This document shows positions 9,153 to 18,239 of a stretch of 64,000 nt of DNA, in pieces; the stretch's first letter is position 1, and every line of letters begins with the position of its first letter. The stretch is from Caulobacter endophyticus (GTDB lineage: Bacteria > Pseudomonadota > Alphaproteobacteria > Caulobacterales > Caulobacteraceae), in assembly GCF_029543245.1 (NCBI RefSeq), contig NZ_JARQWV010000001.1, positions 310,001 through 374,000 on the forward strand. The letters are read 5' to 3'. The notes under the pieces were generated by a model that saw only the letters and a list, made by a program, of their open reading frames with translations, was not told where the DNA came from and did no database searches. A program made the translations under genes and the position numbers.

Positions 9153-10013
9153 TCAGTCGATCTTCACGAACGGCGTCGCGCCGCTGGTCACCTTGGGCAG
9201 TTCGCCATTCCACTTCTCGATGGCCTGCTGCTGCAGGACCTGGGGATTGGCGCGGATCGCCTCCCCCTTGATGCGGATCGCCTCGGCCTCGCCGCGCGCC
9301 TTGGCGATGGCGGCGTTGGCCAGGGCGGTCTCCTTGGCCTCCAGCGCCTTGGCCGCCAGGGCTTCCTGCTCCAGCTTGGTCTTCTCCTGCATGCGGTCGA
9401 CCACGGCGCTCGGGTAGCGGATCGAACCGATCCAATCCATCTGCGACACGGTCACCCCGTGGCGCGCCCACTTGCCCGACACGCGAGCCAGGGCCTTCTG
9501 CACGACCATCTGGCGCCCGCCGCTGTAGAGCGTCTCGACCGACACCCTCTCGGTCTCGGCGGCGATCGCCGAGCGGACGTCGTTGCGGATCGGGCCATCG
9601 AGCAGTTGATCGAAGGTCAGGCGGTAGGTCTGGTACAGCATCGGCGCCGAGGCCGGATTGACCTGCAACGTCACCGACACGTCGGCCGTCATCGGCAGGC
9701 CGGTGTTGTCGCTGAACGACAGCTCCTCGTTCTCATTGCCGCGCTCGTCACGGTCGCGGGTGTAGCTGTAGGTGCGCTGGATCACCGGAAACTGGACGAT
9801 CTTCTCGCCGATCCCCCGGAAGTACCACCGCGCCGGCAGAGCCTCGGGCGCGACGCCCGCGCCCGAGCCCAGGGTCTTGATCTTGACCCCGACATTGCCC
9901 GGCTCGACCGTCGTGCCCTGCGAGATCACCGAGCAAGAGCCGAGCACCAGCACGGCGCCGGCTATAACGACGAGCGTGATCGCCCGCGGGTTCAGCGGCG
10001 AATGAATAGCCAT
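9153..10013 (-). CDS. SPFH/prohibitin-like membrane protein
   Basis: A 286-residue protein with an N-terminal membrane segment or signal (about residues 10-28, ending in the lipobox-like VLGSCS), an SPFH/Band 7 domain (about 30-210) and a charged Ala/Glu/Lys coiled coil (TKLEQEALAAKALEAKETALANAAIAKARGEAEA split over about 205-250), as in prohibitins and HflC. Such proteins form large ring or scaffold assemblies at membranes. The start at 10013 has GAGGGA six bases upstream; the in-frame extension to 10073 lies in the gene before it. The upstream small membrane protein ends 10 bases away, so the two are likely co-transcribed. Confidence 0.82.
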   Translation of the reverse strand: MAIHSPLNPRAITLVVIAGAVLVLGSCSVISQGTTVEPGNVGVKIKTLGSGAGVAPEALPARWYFRGIGEKIVQFPVIQRTYSYTRDRDERGNENEELSFSDNTGLPMTADVSVTLQVNPASAPMLYQTYRLTFDQLLDGPIRNDVRSAIAAETERVSVETLYSGGRQMVVQKALARVSGKWARHGVTVSQMDWIGSIRYPSAVVDRMQEKTKLEQEALAAKALEAKETALANAAIAKARGEAEAIRIKGEAIRANPQVLQQQAIEKWNGELPKVTSGATPFVKID

Positions 10014-10023
10014 GGATTGTCCC

Positions 10024-10266
10024 TCAATGCGCCTTGGGCGCGCGTTTGGAAGCGGTCGGCGGGCGGGTCGCAATGGCGATGAACCGCGAGGCCAGGAAGA
10101 TCAGTCCGGCCGCGCCGAGCGCGAAGGCGAGCGGCGCCGCGATCAGCCCCAGGTCCGTGCCCGAGCCCCACAAAGGACCCACGACGACGCGAACCAGGAC
10201 GACCGCGAGGACCACCCAGATCGTAAGAAGTGCGACAGCTTTCCCCAACATCCCCTCAGCCCTCAT
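10024..10266 (-). CDS. Small hydrophobic membrane protein, unknown function
   Basis: An 80-residue protein with two predicted membrane helices (about residues 8-30 and 38-62) and a basic C-terminal tail (TRPPTASKRAPKAH). It matches no family I recognise. It lies just upstream of the SPFH gene on the same strand, 10 bases apart, so it may be a partner or part of the same transcript. The start is uncertain: ATG 10266, or ATG 10251 (MLGKAVALL), whose upstream GAGGGG touches the codon. Confidence 0.6.
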   Translation of the reverse strand: MRAEGMLGKAVALLTIWVVLAVVLVRVVVGPLWGSGTDLGLIAAPLAFALGAAGLIFLASRFIAIATRPPTASKRAPKAH

Positions 10267-10299
10267 GGACCGGCGATATTCAATAACTAGGCAGGGGAA

Positions 10300-10322
10300 G
10301 GCGCCCCTTCAATCAGGGCGCC
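10300..10322 (-). terminator. Possible terminator after cysA
   Basis: A 7-bp GC stem (GGCGCCC with GGGCGCC, 9-base loop) on the minus strand 33 bases beyond the cysA stop. It is followed by TTCCCC and not by a proper U-run, so termination here is uncertain. Confidence 0.4.
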
Positions 10323-10354
10323 CAGAAATTGCCGCGATTTAATCTTGGCCGCGC

Positions 10355-11374
10355 TTAGGCCGCGTAGACGTGGCTCTTGGCCACGGCCAGCTTCACCTCA
10401 CCGGTGAAACGATCGGCGTCGGCGCGCGAAGCGGCGACCTCAATACGGGTTCCATCCGCCAGCACGGCGTCGACCCGCGCCAGGGCGCCCTGGGCGTTGA
10501 CGCGCTCGACCTTGGCCGTCACGCCGCTCTCGGCCAGCGTGAAGTCGTGCGGCCGAACGAAGGCCACCGCCGCGCCGTCGGCGACGCCCGCCGCCGGCAA
10601 GACCAGCGGACCGGCGACGAACTTGCCGCCCTCGACCTTGCCCTCGAACCGATTGGACTCGCCGACGAAGCCGCAGACGAAGGCCGAGGCCGGATTGTCG
10701 TGCACCTCGCGCGGGGTGCCGATCTGCTCGATCTGGCCCTTGTTGAGGATGGCGACGCGGTCGGCCAGTTCCAGGGCCTCCTCCTGGTCGTGGGTGACGA
10801 AGATGGTGGTCACGCCGGTGGCGTCGTGCACACGGCGCAGCTCCTTGCGCAGCGACTTGCGCACCGTGGCGTCCAGGGCGCCGAACGGTTCGTCGAGCAG
10901 CAGCACGCTGGGCTGCACCGCCAGGGCGCGCGACAGGGCCACCCGCTGGCGCTGGCCGCCCGACAGCTGCGAGGGATAGCGACCGCCCAGGCCGTCCAGC
11001 TCCACCAGCTTCAGAAGCTCGTCGACGCGCTTGGCGATCTCGGCCTTCGGCGGCTTGTCCTTGCCCTTCCGGACGTCGAGGCCGAACGCGATGTTCTTGG
11101 CCACGGTCATGTGCTTGAACAGCGCGTACTGCTGGAAGACGAAGCCCACCCGGCGCGCGGCGGCCGACGCGTAGGTCACGTCCTTGTCGTGGAACAGCAC
11201 CTGGCCAGCGTCGGGGAACTCCAGGCCCGCGATGGCGCGCAGCAAGGTGGTCTTGCCCGAGCCCGAAGGACCCAGCAGCGCCAGCAGCTCGCCGTCGGCG
11301 ATCTCGAGATCGACATTGTTCAGCGCCGGATAGCGGCCGAACTGCTTCTGGACGGAACGGATGGAGATGGTCAT
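10355..11374 (-). CDS. cysA: Sulfate/thiosulfate ABC transporter ATP-binding protein CysA
   Basis: A 339-residue ATPase of the sulfate/thiosulfate importer. Walker A (GPSGSGKTT, about residue 35), signature [15 protein letters not shown], Walker [12 protein letters not shown] and the switch His ([12 protein letters not shown]) are all intact. A C-terminal TOBE-like regulatory domain (about 240-339) is present, as in CysA. It begins 12 bases after cysW and completes the cysT-cysW-cysA operon. No periplasmic sulfate-binding protein gene lies in the window. Confidence 0.93.
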   Translation of the reverse strand: MTISIRSVQKQFGRYPALNNVDLEIADGELLALLGPSGSGKTTLLRAIAGLEFPDAGQVLFHDKDVTYASAAARRVGFVFQQYALFKHMTVAKNIAFGLDVRKGKDKPPKAEIAKRVDELLKLVELDGLGGRYPSQLSGGQRQRVALSRALAVQPSVLLLDEPFGALDATVRKSLRKELRRVHDATGVTTIFVTHDQEEALELADRVAILNKGQIEQIGTPREVHDNPASAFVCGFVGESNRFEGKVEGGKFVAGPLVLPAAGVADGAAVAFVRPHDFTLAESGVTAKVERVNAQGALARVDAVLADGTRIEVAASRADADRFTGEVKLAVAKSHVYAA

Positions 11375-11386
11375 GAGGCGTTCCGT

Positions 11387-12229
11387 TTAGTGGCCGCCCC
11401 GGCGCACGGCCGGTTGAGCGACTTCGAGGGCGGTCTTCAGCACGAGGGTGACGATGGCGAGCAGGCACAGCAGGGCCGCCACCGCGAACGCCCCCACGAA
11501 GTCGTATTCGTTGTAGAGAATCTCGACGTGCAGCGGCATGGTGTTGGTCAGGCCGCGGATGTGGCCGCTGACCACCGACACGGCGCCGAACTCGCCCATG
11601 GCGCGGGCGTTGCACAGCAGCACGCCGTACAGCAGGCCCCAGCGCACGTTGGGCGTGGTCACCCGCCAGAAAGTGTAGAGGCCCGAGGCGCCCATCGAGA
11701 TGGCGGCCTCCTCCTCGCTGGTGCCCTGCTCCTGCATCAGCGGGATCAGTTCGCGGGCCACGAACGGGAAGGTCACGAACACGGTGGCCAGCACGATGCC
11801 GGGCACGGCGAAGATGACCTTCAGGTCGTTGTCCAGCAGCCATTCGCCCAGCCAGCCCTGCATGCCGAACACCAGCACGTAGATCAGGCCCGCCACGACC
11901 GGCGAAACCGAGAACGGCAGGTCGATCAGGGTGATCAGGAAGGCCTTGCCCGGGAAATCGTGCTTGGCCACGGCCCACGAGGCGCAGAGGCCGAAGATCG
12001 CGTTGAAAGGCACGGCGATCGCCGCCGTCAGCAGGGTCAGCTTCACCGCCGCCAGGGCGTCTTCGTGCAGCACGGCTTCAACGGCGGCCGGAACGCCCTT
12101 GCGCAGGGCCTCGGCGAACACCGCGACCAGCGGCAGGATCAGCACCAGCGCCAGGAAGACCATGACGACGCCGATGACCAGCGCCTTGACCCAGGTCGGA
12201 TCCTCGGTGGGGTGACGGGCGCGCGCCAT
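11387..12229 (-). CDS. cysW: Sulfate/thiosulfate ABC transporter permease CysW
   Basis: A 280-residue inner-membrane permease with about six helices and the cytoplasmic loop that docks to CysA (EEEAAISMGASGLYTFWRVTTPN). The start ATG 12229 shares its first base with the cysT stop (TGATG), so the permeases are translationally coupled. The same frame stays open far upstream to 13150, but that extension overlies cysT and is Arg-rich shadow. The sequence ends in a short basic tail (AQPAVRRGGH). Confidence 0.93.
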   Translation of the reverse strand: MARARHPTEDPTWVKALVIGVVMVFLALVLILPLVAVFAEALRKGVPAAVEAVLHEDALAAVKLTLLTAAIAVPFNAIFGLCASWAVAKHDFPGKAFLITLIDLPFSVSPVVAGLIYVLVFGMQGWLGEWLLDNDLKVIFAVPGIVLATVFVTFPFVARELIPLMQEQGTSEEEAAISMGASGLYTFWRVTTPNVRWGLLYGVLLCNARAMGEFGAVSVVSGHIRGLTNTMPLHVEILYNEYDFVGAFAVAALLCLLAIVTLVLKTALEVAQPAVRRGGH

Positions 12230-13098
12230 CAGACGAACCTCCGCGAAAAGGCCTGGATGGCGTTGATGACGAACAGCATCAGGAACGAGACCACCAGCAT
12301 CACCACCGCGATCGAGGCGGCCTGGGCGTACTGGAACTGCTCCAGCTGGATGATGATCAGCAACGGGGCGATCTCGGACTTGTAGGGCATGTTGCCGGCG
12401 ATGAAGATCACCGAGCCGTACTCGCCGACCCCGCGCGCGAAAGCCATAGCGAAGCCGGTCAGCCAGGCCGGGCCAAGCGCCGGCAGGATCACCCGCCAGA
12501 TGGTCTGCAAGCGCCCCGCGCCCAGGCTGGCCGAGGCCTCCTCGACGTCGGCCGACAGGTCGCGCATCACCGGTTCGATGGTGCGCACCACGAACGGCAG
12601 GCCGATGAAGATCAGGGCGATGGTGACGCCAATGGGGTTGTAGGCGGCCTTGATCCCCAGCGGGGTCAGGAACTGCCCCACCCAGCCGTTGGGCGCATAG
12701 AGCGTCGCCAGGGCGATGCCGGCCACCGCCGTCGGCAGGGCGAACGGCAGGTCGACCAGGGCGTTGATGATGGTCTTGCCCGGAAAATCGTAGCGCACCA
12801 GCGCCCAGGTGGTCAGCACGCCGAAGACGCCGTTGGCGATGGCGGCGACCAGGGCTGCACCGAAGGTCAGGCGATAGGCGGCCAGGGCGCGCTCGGAAAA
12901 GGCGGCGGCCACGAACTCGGACGGCGACAGTTCGGCCGCCTTCAGCGCCACCGCCGATAGCGGGATCAGCACGACCAGCGACAGAATCGACAGCGTGACG
13001 CCCAGCGTCAGGCCGAAGCCCGGAATCGCGGAGCGGCGGCGAAACAGAGGACGACGCGCCGCTGCGGGACGTTGCGCGGCAAGGGAATCGGCGGTCAT
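12229..13098 (-). CDS. cysT: Sulfate/thiosulfate ABC transporter permease CysT
   Basis: A 289-residue permease, the partner of CysW. A basic N-terminal region (RRPLFRRRSAIPG) precedes six predicted helices, and the ATPase-docking motif is present (DVEEASASLGAGRLQTIWRVILP). I start at ATG 13098 (MTADSLAAQ), which has AGGA upstream; the longer frame to 13188 adds unlikely Arg/Asp-rich residues. It is the first gene of the operon, so control must lie in the 346-bp gap shared with the divergent pectin-lyase gene. Confidence 0.92.
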   Translation of the reverse strand: MTADSLAAQRPAAARRPLFRRRSAIPGFGLTLGVTLSILSLVVLIPLSAVALKAAELSPSEFVAAAFSERALAAYRLTFGAALVAAIANGVFGVLTTWALVRYDFPGKTIINALVDLPFALPTAVAGIALATLYAPNGWVGQFLTPLGIKAAYNPIGVTIALIFIGLPFVVRTIEPVMRDLSADVEEASASLGAGRLQTIWRVILPALGPAWLTGFAMAFARGVGEYGSVIFIAGNMPYKSEIAPLLIIIQLEQFQYAQAASIAVVMLVVSFLMLFVINAIQAFSRRFV

Positions 13099-13444
13099 GT
13101 CCTGATCGTCGTCCTGGTTCCGGCTGCGGCTCGCGGCCTTTGGTGAACAAACGCGCGCGCGGCGCCTCGGGGCCGAAACCGGCTCCAAGCTGAGCGCTTA
13201 AATCTCCACTGCGCCGATGGGGTCAATTGAGATTTCTCAGGCGCGCCCCGTAGAAAAACTCTCCGTTCGGCAACCTGCCCCGCCCCGACCAAACCGGGAA
13301 GCGAAAACGGCCGTCGCTCAACCCCACACGATCAAGTTTCATAATATAGGATGATTGTGCAATTTATGGGAAACCTGTTGCGACTTTTGATCGGCATGCG
13401 AAGATCGGGGCAACAACGCGCATAATCCCTTGGGGGGAAGCCCA
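13099..13444 (+). other. Divergent control region between cysT and the PL11 lyase gene
   Basis: A 346-bp gap with no credible gene. The cysT side holds the dyad TGAGATTTCTCA and a TTGACC box. The lyase side has an unusually AT-rich patch at about 13333-13375, which could be its promoter. I see no riboswitch-like structure. Confidence 0.6.
13221..13239 (-). promoter_or_regulatory. Candidate promoter/operator of the cysTWA operon
   Basis: A perfect dyad TGAGA-TT-TCTCA (13228-13239) abuts and overlaps a -35-like TTGACC read on the minus strand (13226-13221). A weak AT-rich ATTTAA lies 17 bases downstream of it. The geometry suits an activator or repressor site at the sulfate-uptake operon, but no known regulator is assigned and the -10 match is poor. 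Confidence 0.35.
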
Positions 13445-15409
13445 ATGCCTCATCGCATTAGCAAGGCCGCCATGCTGGCCTCCGCCGCCATTTCGTTCGC
13501 GGCCCTGCCTGCCTTCGCCGCACCGCGCCAAGCCGAGCACCTGGACCGCGGCCTCATCGCGGCCCCCGCCATCGACGGCGGCGTGCTCGTGTCCTGGCGG
13601 CTCAGCGGCGATGACGCCCAGGGCCTTGCCTTCAACGTCTATCGCGATGGCAAGAAGCTGAACGCCAAGCCGCTCGCGCTCGCCACCAACTTCGTCGACA
13701 AGACCGGCGTCGCTGGAGCCCGCTACAGCCTCAAGACCGTGGCCAAGGGCAAGGAAGGCCAGATCGTCGGCGAGACCACCGCCCTGAAGGACGGCTTCCT
13801 GACCATTCCTCTGCAAAAGCCGCAGGGCGGCGTCACGCCGGATGGCCAGGCCTACGAGTACACCGCGAACGACGCCTCTGTCGGCGATCTCGACGGCGAC
13901 GACCGCTACGAGATCGTCCTGAAGTGGGAGCCGACCAACTCCAAGGACAACGCCTTCTCGGGCTATACCGGCCCCGTGCTGCTGGACGCCTACACTCTGG
14001 ACGGCAAGCGCCTGTGGCGTATCGATCTTGGCCGCAACATCCGCGCCGGCGCGCACTACACCCAGTTCCAGGTCTTCGACTTCGACGGCGACGGGCGCGC
14101 CGAGATCGCCGTCCGCACCTCGGACGGCACGGTGGACGGCACGGGCAAGGTCCTGGGCGACGCCAACGCCGACTGGCGCGGCGGCCCGGTCGAGACGCCG
14201 ACCCGGGACAAGACCGGCGCCGAGATCAAGCCTGACGGGGCCATGGTCGCCAAGCTGACGGGCCGCATCCTGAAGGGCCCGGAGTTCCTGACCGTGTTCG
14301 ACGGCCGCACCGGCGCGGCCCTCGACTCCGTTCCGTTCGCCGCGCCGCGCCATCCCGACACCGACGCGCCCTCCACCGAGCAGATGACCAAGCTCTGGGG
14401 CGACGGCTACGCCAACCGTTCCGACCGCTTCCTGGCCGGCACGGCCTATCTCGACGGCCAGCACCCCAGCATCATCATGGGCCGCGGCTACTACGCCCGC
14501 ACCACCGTCAGCGCCTGGGACTTCAGGAACGGCAAGATCACCCAGCGCTGGCTGTTCGACAGCGCGGCCCCCGGCGTGCCTGAAGGTTTCGGCGGCCAGG
14601 GCAACCATCAGCTGTCGATCGGCGACGTCAACGGCGACGGCCGCGACGAGATCGTCTATGGCTCCATGGCGCTGGACGCCGACGGCAAGCCGCTGTGGAC
14701 CGCCAAGCTCTATCATGGCGACGCCCTGCATCTGGGCGACCTGGACCCGGACCGTCCGGGCCTGGAACGTTTCGGTGTAAACGAGAGTCCCAAGGCCAAC
14801 GGCGGCATCGGCTCGGCCATGCTCGACGCCAAAACGGGCGAGGTGCTGTGGACCACCCCGACCGAGAAGGACACTGGCCGCGGCGTGGCCTTTGACATCG
14901 ATCCACGCTTCCCCGGGGCCGAAGCCTGGGCGAGCAATTCCAGCACGCTCTACACCGTCAAGGGTAAGCCGATCGAAGGCGTGAAGCATCCGCCGCAGAT
15001 GAACTTCGGCGTCTGGTGGGACGGCGACGAACTGCGCGAGCTGCTCGACCGCAACAAGATCTTCAAGTGGGACTGGCTGAAGGGCGAGAGCAAGATGCTG
15101 CTGAACGCCGAGGGCATGACCTCGAACAACGGCACCAAGGCCACCCCTACCCTGTCGGCCGACATCCTGGGCGACTGGCGCGAGGAAGTGATCCTGCGTT
15201 CGGAAGACAACACCTTCCTGCGGATCTACGTCACCCCCTACCCGACCGATCGCCGCATGGTCACGCTGATGCATGATCCGGTCTATCGCGCCGGGATCGC
15301 CTGGCAGAACACCGCCTACAACCAGCCGCCGCACACCAGCTTCTATCTGGGCCACGGCATGAAGAACCCCGCCCGCCCCGACATCGCCATCGTAAAGGTG
15401 AAGCCGTGA
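13445..15409 (+). CDS. Rhamnogalacturonan lyase, PL11 family
   Basis: A secreted 654-residue enzyme expected to cleave the rhamnogalacturonan I backbone of pectin by beta-elimination. It has a signal peptide (about 1-25, ending AFAAP), an N-terminal strand domain, then a beta-propeller with repeated Asp-rich calcium sites (VGDLDGDDRYEIVLKWEPTNSKDN split, VFDFDGDGRAEIAVRTSDGT, IGDVNGDGRDEIVYG), as in the YesW/YesX family. Start 13445 has GGGGGAAG upstream. The last four bases overlap the start of the oligogalacturonate lyase gene (GTGA). Together they suggest breakdown of plant cell-wall pectin. No TonB receptor or sugar transporter lies beside them. Confidence 0.9.
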   Translation: MPHRISKAAMLASAAISFAALPAFAAPRQAEHLDRGLIAAPAIDGGVLVSWRLSGDDAQGLAFNVYRDGKKLNAKPLALATNFVDKTGVAGARYSLKTVAKGKEGQIVGETTALKDGFLTIPLQKPQGGVTPDGQAYEYTANDASVGDLDGDDRYEIVLKWEPTNSKDNAFSGYTGPVLLDAYTLDGKRLWRIDLGRNIRAGAHYTQFQVFDFDGDGRAEIAVRTSDGTVDGTGKVLGDANADWRGGPVETPTRDKTGAEIKPDGAMVAKLTGRILKGPEFLTVFDGRTGAALDSVPFAAPRHPDTDAPSTEQMTKLWGDGYANRSDRFLAGTAYLDGQHPSIIMGRGYYARTTVSAWDFRNGKITQRWLFDSAAPGVPEGFGGQGNHQLSIGDVNGDGRDEIVYGSMALDADGKPLWTAKLYHGDALHLGDLDPDRPGLERFGVNESPKANGGIGSAMLDAKTGEVLWTTPTEKDTGRGVAFDIDPRFPGAEAWASNSSTLYTVKGKPIEGVKHPPQMNFGVWWDGDELRELLDRNKIFKWDWLKGESKMLLNAEGMTSNNGTKATPTLSADILGDWREEVILRSEDNTFLRIYVTPYPTDRRMVTLMHDPVYRAGIAWQNTAYNQPPHTSFYLGHGMKNPARPDIAIVKVKP

Positions 15410-16737
15410 AAAACGTCCTGATCGGCCTGGCGACCGCCTTCGCCATCGCTCTGCCCGCCTTTGCCCCCTCCGCCTTCGCCCAGGCGCAGTCGGCTCCGGC
15501 GACGCCCCCGCCGCGCGAATGGATAGACAAGGACACCGGCCACCGCGTCGTGCGCCTGTCCGACGAGCCGGGCTCCAGCAGCCTCTACTTCAACTACAAC
15601 GGCTATACGCCCCAGGGCGACAAGCTGGTCATCGCTACGCCCAAGGGGCTGGGCACGATCGATCTGGCCACCCGCAAGCTGGCGCCGCTGGTCGCCGAGG
15701 ACGGCAAGTTCCTGTTCGTCGGCCGCAAGACTCGGTCGGCCTACTACATCGTGACCGAAGGCAAGACCCGGGTGGTCAAGGCCGTCGACATCGACAGCAG
15801 GAAGGTGCGCGTTGTCGCCAGGTTCGACCGCGGCGACATCCAGACGATCAACGCCGACGAGACCCTGCTGGGCGGCGTCGTCGTGACCACGCCCGAGATC
15901 GAAACCCGTCCCGACGGCACGCTCAAGCGCGACCAGCGCTTTGACCAGGCCGCCTATGAGGCGCTGGGACCCGACGGCAAGCCCCTGCCCTTCGCCGAGG
16001 CCAAGGAAGTGCGGCTGAACGAGCGGCTCGAGTCGAAGATCCCGATGGAGATGTTCGTCATCGACACCCGCACCGGCGAAAAGCGCGTGGTGCACGCGGC
16101 CACCGACTGGCTGAACCACCTGCAGTTCTCGCCGACCGACCCGAACCTCCTGATGTTCTGCCACGAGGGCCCTTGGCACAAGGTCGACCGCCTGTGGTTG
16201 CTGCGCACCGACCAGCCGGGCGCCAAGCCGGTGAAGATCCACACCCGCACGATGAACATGGAGATCGCCGGGCACGAGTGGTTCAGCAGCGACGGCAAGA
16301 TCGTCTGGTACGACCTGCAGACCCCGCGCGGTGAAGACTTCTGGGTGGCCGGCTACGAGATCGCGACCGGCAAGCGCACCTGGTACCACGTCGAGCGCAA
16401 CGCCTGGTCGGTGCACTTCAACTCCAGCCCGGACGGCAAGCTGTTCGCCGGCGACGGTGGCGACAGCGAGATGGTCGCCCACGCGCCGGACGGAAAGTGG
16501 CTCTACCTGATGCACCCGCGCGGCATTCCGGACGTCGCCGGCATCCACGCCCCCGACTCCGAGCACCTGATCCGCCCCGGCGTCATCGACGCCGAGAAGC
16601 TGGTCAACATGAGCGCCCACGACTACCGCCTGGAGCCGAACGTCAACTTCACGCCTGACGGCAAGTGGCTGGTGTTCCGCTCCAACATGCACGGCGCCAA
16701 CCACGTCTATGCGGTGGAACTGGCGAAGGCGAAATAG
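15406..16737 (+). CDS. Oligogalacturonate lyase-like protein (PL22 family)
   Basis: A 443-residue seven-bladed propeller protein resembling oligogalacturonate lyase, which splits pectin oligomers to 4-deoxy-5-keto-uronate. A clear signal peptide (to about residue 26, SAFAQ) suggests a periplasmic location, whereas the classical enzyme is cytoplasmic. Conserved stretches include HLQFSPTDPNLLMFCHEGPW and AGHEWFSSDGKIVWYDLQTP, with His residues likely to bind the catalytic Mn. The GTG start overlaps the PL11 stop, so both lyases are made from one message. Confidence 0.86.
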   Translation: MKNVLIGLATAFAIALPAFAPSAFAQAQSAPATPPPREWIDKDTGHRVVRLSDEPGSSSLYFNYNGYTPQGDKLVIATPKGLGTIDLATRKLAPLVAEDGKFLFVGRKTRSAYYIVTEGKTRVVKAVDIDSRKVRVVARFDRGDIQTINADETLLGGVVVTTPEIETRPDGTLKRDQRFDQAAYEALGPDGKPLPFAEAKEVRLNERLESKIPMEMFVIDTRTGEKRVVHAATDWLNHLQFSPTDPNLLMFCHEGPWHKVDRLWLLRTDQPGAKPVKIHTRTMNMEIAGHEWFSSDGKIVWYDLQTPRGEDFWVAGYEIATGKRTWYHVERNAWSVHFNSSPDGKLFAGDGGDSEMVAHAPDGKWLYLMHPRGIPDVAGIHAPDSEHLIRPGVIDAEKLVNMSAHDYRLEPNVNFTPDGKWLVFRSNMHGANHVYAVELAKAK

Positions 16738-16759
16738 ACGCCGGGGATGAAGCCCTCGT

Positions 16760-16829
16760 CCTTCGACAAGCTCAGGATGAGGGCTAATTCCGGCCTTGCA
16801 GTAAATCCTCACCCTGAGCCTGTCGAAGG
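16760..16829. repeat. REP-like inverted repeat
   Basis: Two 23-bp arms (16760-16782 and 16807-16829) are near-perfect reverse complements, sharing the core CCTTCGACA(A/G)GCTCAGG and separated by 24 bases. It lies after the oligogalacturonate lyase stop, and the convergent sterol desaturase frame runs through its right arm before stopping in the spacer. Confidence 0.75.
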
Positions 16830-17755
16830 GCGGGGATTTCTCCCTTGAGCTCGGCCGCCGCTCTCTCCTCCCGCGCCCGCCACCTGGCCTTGAGCGTATG
16901 GGAGGTCTCTCGAGACCCGTCGGGGCTCCACCCCGGCGGGCCGAAGAGGTAGCCCATCACCTCGCGCGGCGATCGACTGCGAGCCAAGTCCCTGCCGATG
17001 CCGATCCATTCGTGGAAGACGTTGGTGAGGAGGTTGAAGTTCGGCAGGTTCCGCACGATGCCGTAGCGGCACGGCTCGGCGTCGTCCTCGGGGATGAAGG
17101 TGCCGAACAGCCGGTCCCAGATGATCAGGATCCCCGCGTAGTTGGCGTCCAGATAGCGCGGGTTGCGGGCGTGATGCACCCGGTGGTGCGAGGGCGTGTT
17201 GAACACCGCCTCGAACCAGGCCGGCATCCGCCGCACGGCCTCGGTATGGATCCAGAACTGGTAGACGAGGCTGACCCCCTTCTGGATCGCCACCATGGCC
17301 GGCGGAAACCCGAGAAACGAAAGCGGCAGCCAGAGCAGCCAGGTCCCCGCCACGCCGCCCGTCCAGGTCTGCCGCAGAGCCGTAGTCAGGTTGTAGTGCG
17401 TCGAGCTGTGATGGTTGACGTGGCTGGCCCACCAGAACCGCCGTTCGTGGCTGAGGCGGTGAAACCAGTAGTAGGTCAGGTCCTCGGCGAAGAAGAGCAC
17501 CACCCAGGCCCAGACAGCAGTCATCGGGATCGTGAACAGTCGGTGCTCGTAGACCCAGAGGCTGGCGGCGAAGACCGCGCCGCCGGTCAGTATGCCGACG
17601 ATACTGTTGCCCAGCCCCATCATCAGCGAGGTAGCCGCATCGCGTGGCTCGTAGTTCGCCTTGGCCTTGCCGAACCGGGCCAGCAGCACCTCCAGCACGA
17701 TGGCGATGACGAAGAACGGAATCGCCATCTGGACGGGGTCGAAGGCGGGCTTCAC
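16784..17755 (-). CDS. Sterol desaturase / fatty acid hydroxylase family protein
   Basis: A 323-residue membrane di-iron oxygenase with four or more helices. The histidine clusters of the family are present: WFHRLSHERRFWWASHVNHHSS, then HTEAVRR and SHHRVHHARN. It is expected to hydroxylate or desaturate a lipid. The start is GTG 17755, overlapping the stop of the upstream gene (GTGA); the in-frame extension to 17779 lies in that gene. The last residues (PALRQAQGEDLLQGRN) come from a REP-like palindrome, so the native C-terminus may have been altered by its insertion. Confidence 0.86.
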   Translation of the reverse strand: MKPAFDPVQMAIPFFVIAIVLEVLLARFGKAKANYEPRDAATSLMMGLGNSIVGILTGGAVFAASLWVYEHRLFTIPMTAVWAWVVLFFAEDLTYYWFHRLSHERRFWWASHVNHHSSTHYNLTTALRQTWTGGVAGTWLLWLPLSFLGFPPAMVAIQKGVSLVYQFWIHTEAVRRMPAWFEAVFNTPSHHRVHHARNPRYLDANYAGILIIWDRLFGTFIPEDDAEPCRYGIVRNLPNFNLLTNVFHEWIGIGRDLARSRSPREVMGYLFGPPGWSPDGSRETSHTLKARWRAREERAAAELKGEIPALRQAQGEDLLQGRN

Positions 17756-18126
17756 GCTGCGACCTCCGTCGGCGGCCACGGCCCGTCACCGACCGCCAGA
17801 GCCGGCGCCCCTTCTATGGCGCGCAGCTTGATCCTGCCTTCATCCACATCGGCGGCGATCACGTCAGCCCATGAGGCCGAGCGGGCCACGTAGCCGTCGC
17901 CGCGCCGCCAGAGCACCAGCGCCAGGTCGCCTGAACGTGCGATCAGGCCCCCGCTGTCCGCAGCGAGCCAGACGGCGTCGACGCGATCATCCGGAAACTC
18001 CTCGGCCAATAGGCGCACAGCCCCCTCGGCGTCGAGCGGCGGGGTCGGCCGGGCGAGCCGCGCCCAGGCGACCAGACCCACCAGCGCGGCGACGGCGACC
18101 GCGGATCCCACCAGTTGGATGACCAT
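17752..18126 (-). CDS. Membrane-anchored protein of unknown function
   Basis: A 124-residue protein with one N-terminal membrane helix (about 3-24) and a soluble domain rich in short strands (AVWLAADSGGLIARSGDLALVLWRRGDGYVARS). I recognise no family. ATG 18126 is preferred, giving a normal anchor; the frame extends to 18198 without a convincing start. It is translationally coupled to the sterol desaturase gene, so a role in the same membrane-lipid step is a reasonable guess. Confidence 0.6.
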   Translation of the reverse strand: MVIQLVGSAVAVAALVGLVAWARLARPTPPLDAEGAVRLLAEEFPDDRVDAVWLAADSGGLIARSGDLALVLWRRGDGYVARSASWADVIAADVDEGRIKLRAIEGAPALAVGDGPWPPTEVAA

Positions 18127-18239
18127 GACGGTGCTCAAGACTCTCCCCCGATACGCTTGTTTTTCGGGAAGGTTCGACTGCGACCGAACGTCGGTCAAGG
18201 CCGCCGAAAGAACGTCGCTTTGCGGCGAAGCCCAAGGCC

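Noticed and set aside
10370..12385. 671-codon plus-strand frame opposite cysA/cysW
   Set aside because: His/Gln/Arg/Asp-rich translation with no recognisable motif; the minus strand has the ABC transporter genes.
11387..13150. 587-codon minus-strand fusion of CysW with upstream sequence
   Set aside because: The upstream half overlaps cysT in another frame; the real start is ATG 12229.
13364..15355. 663-codon minus-strand frame opposite the PL11 lyase
   Set aside because: No motif, while the plus strand shows a signal peptide and calcium-binding repeats.
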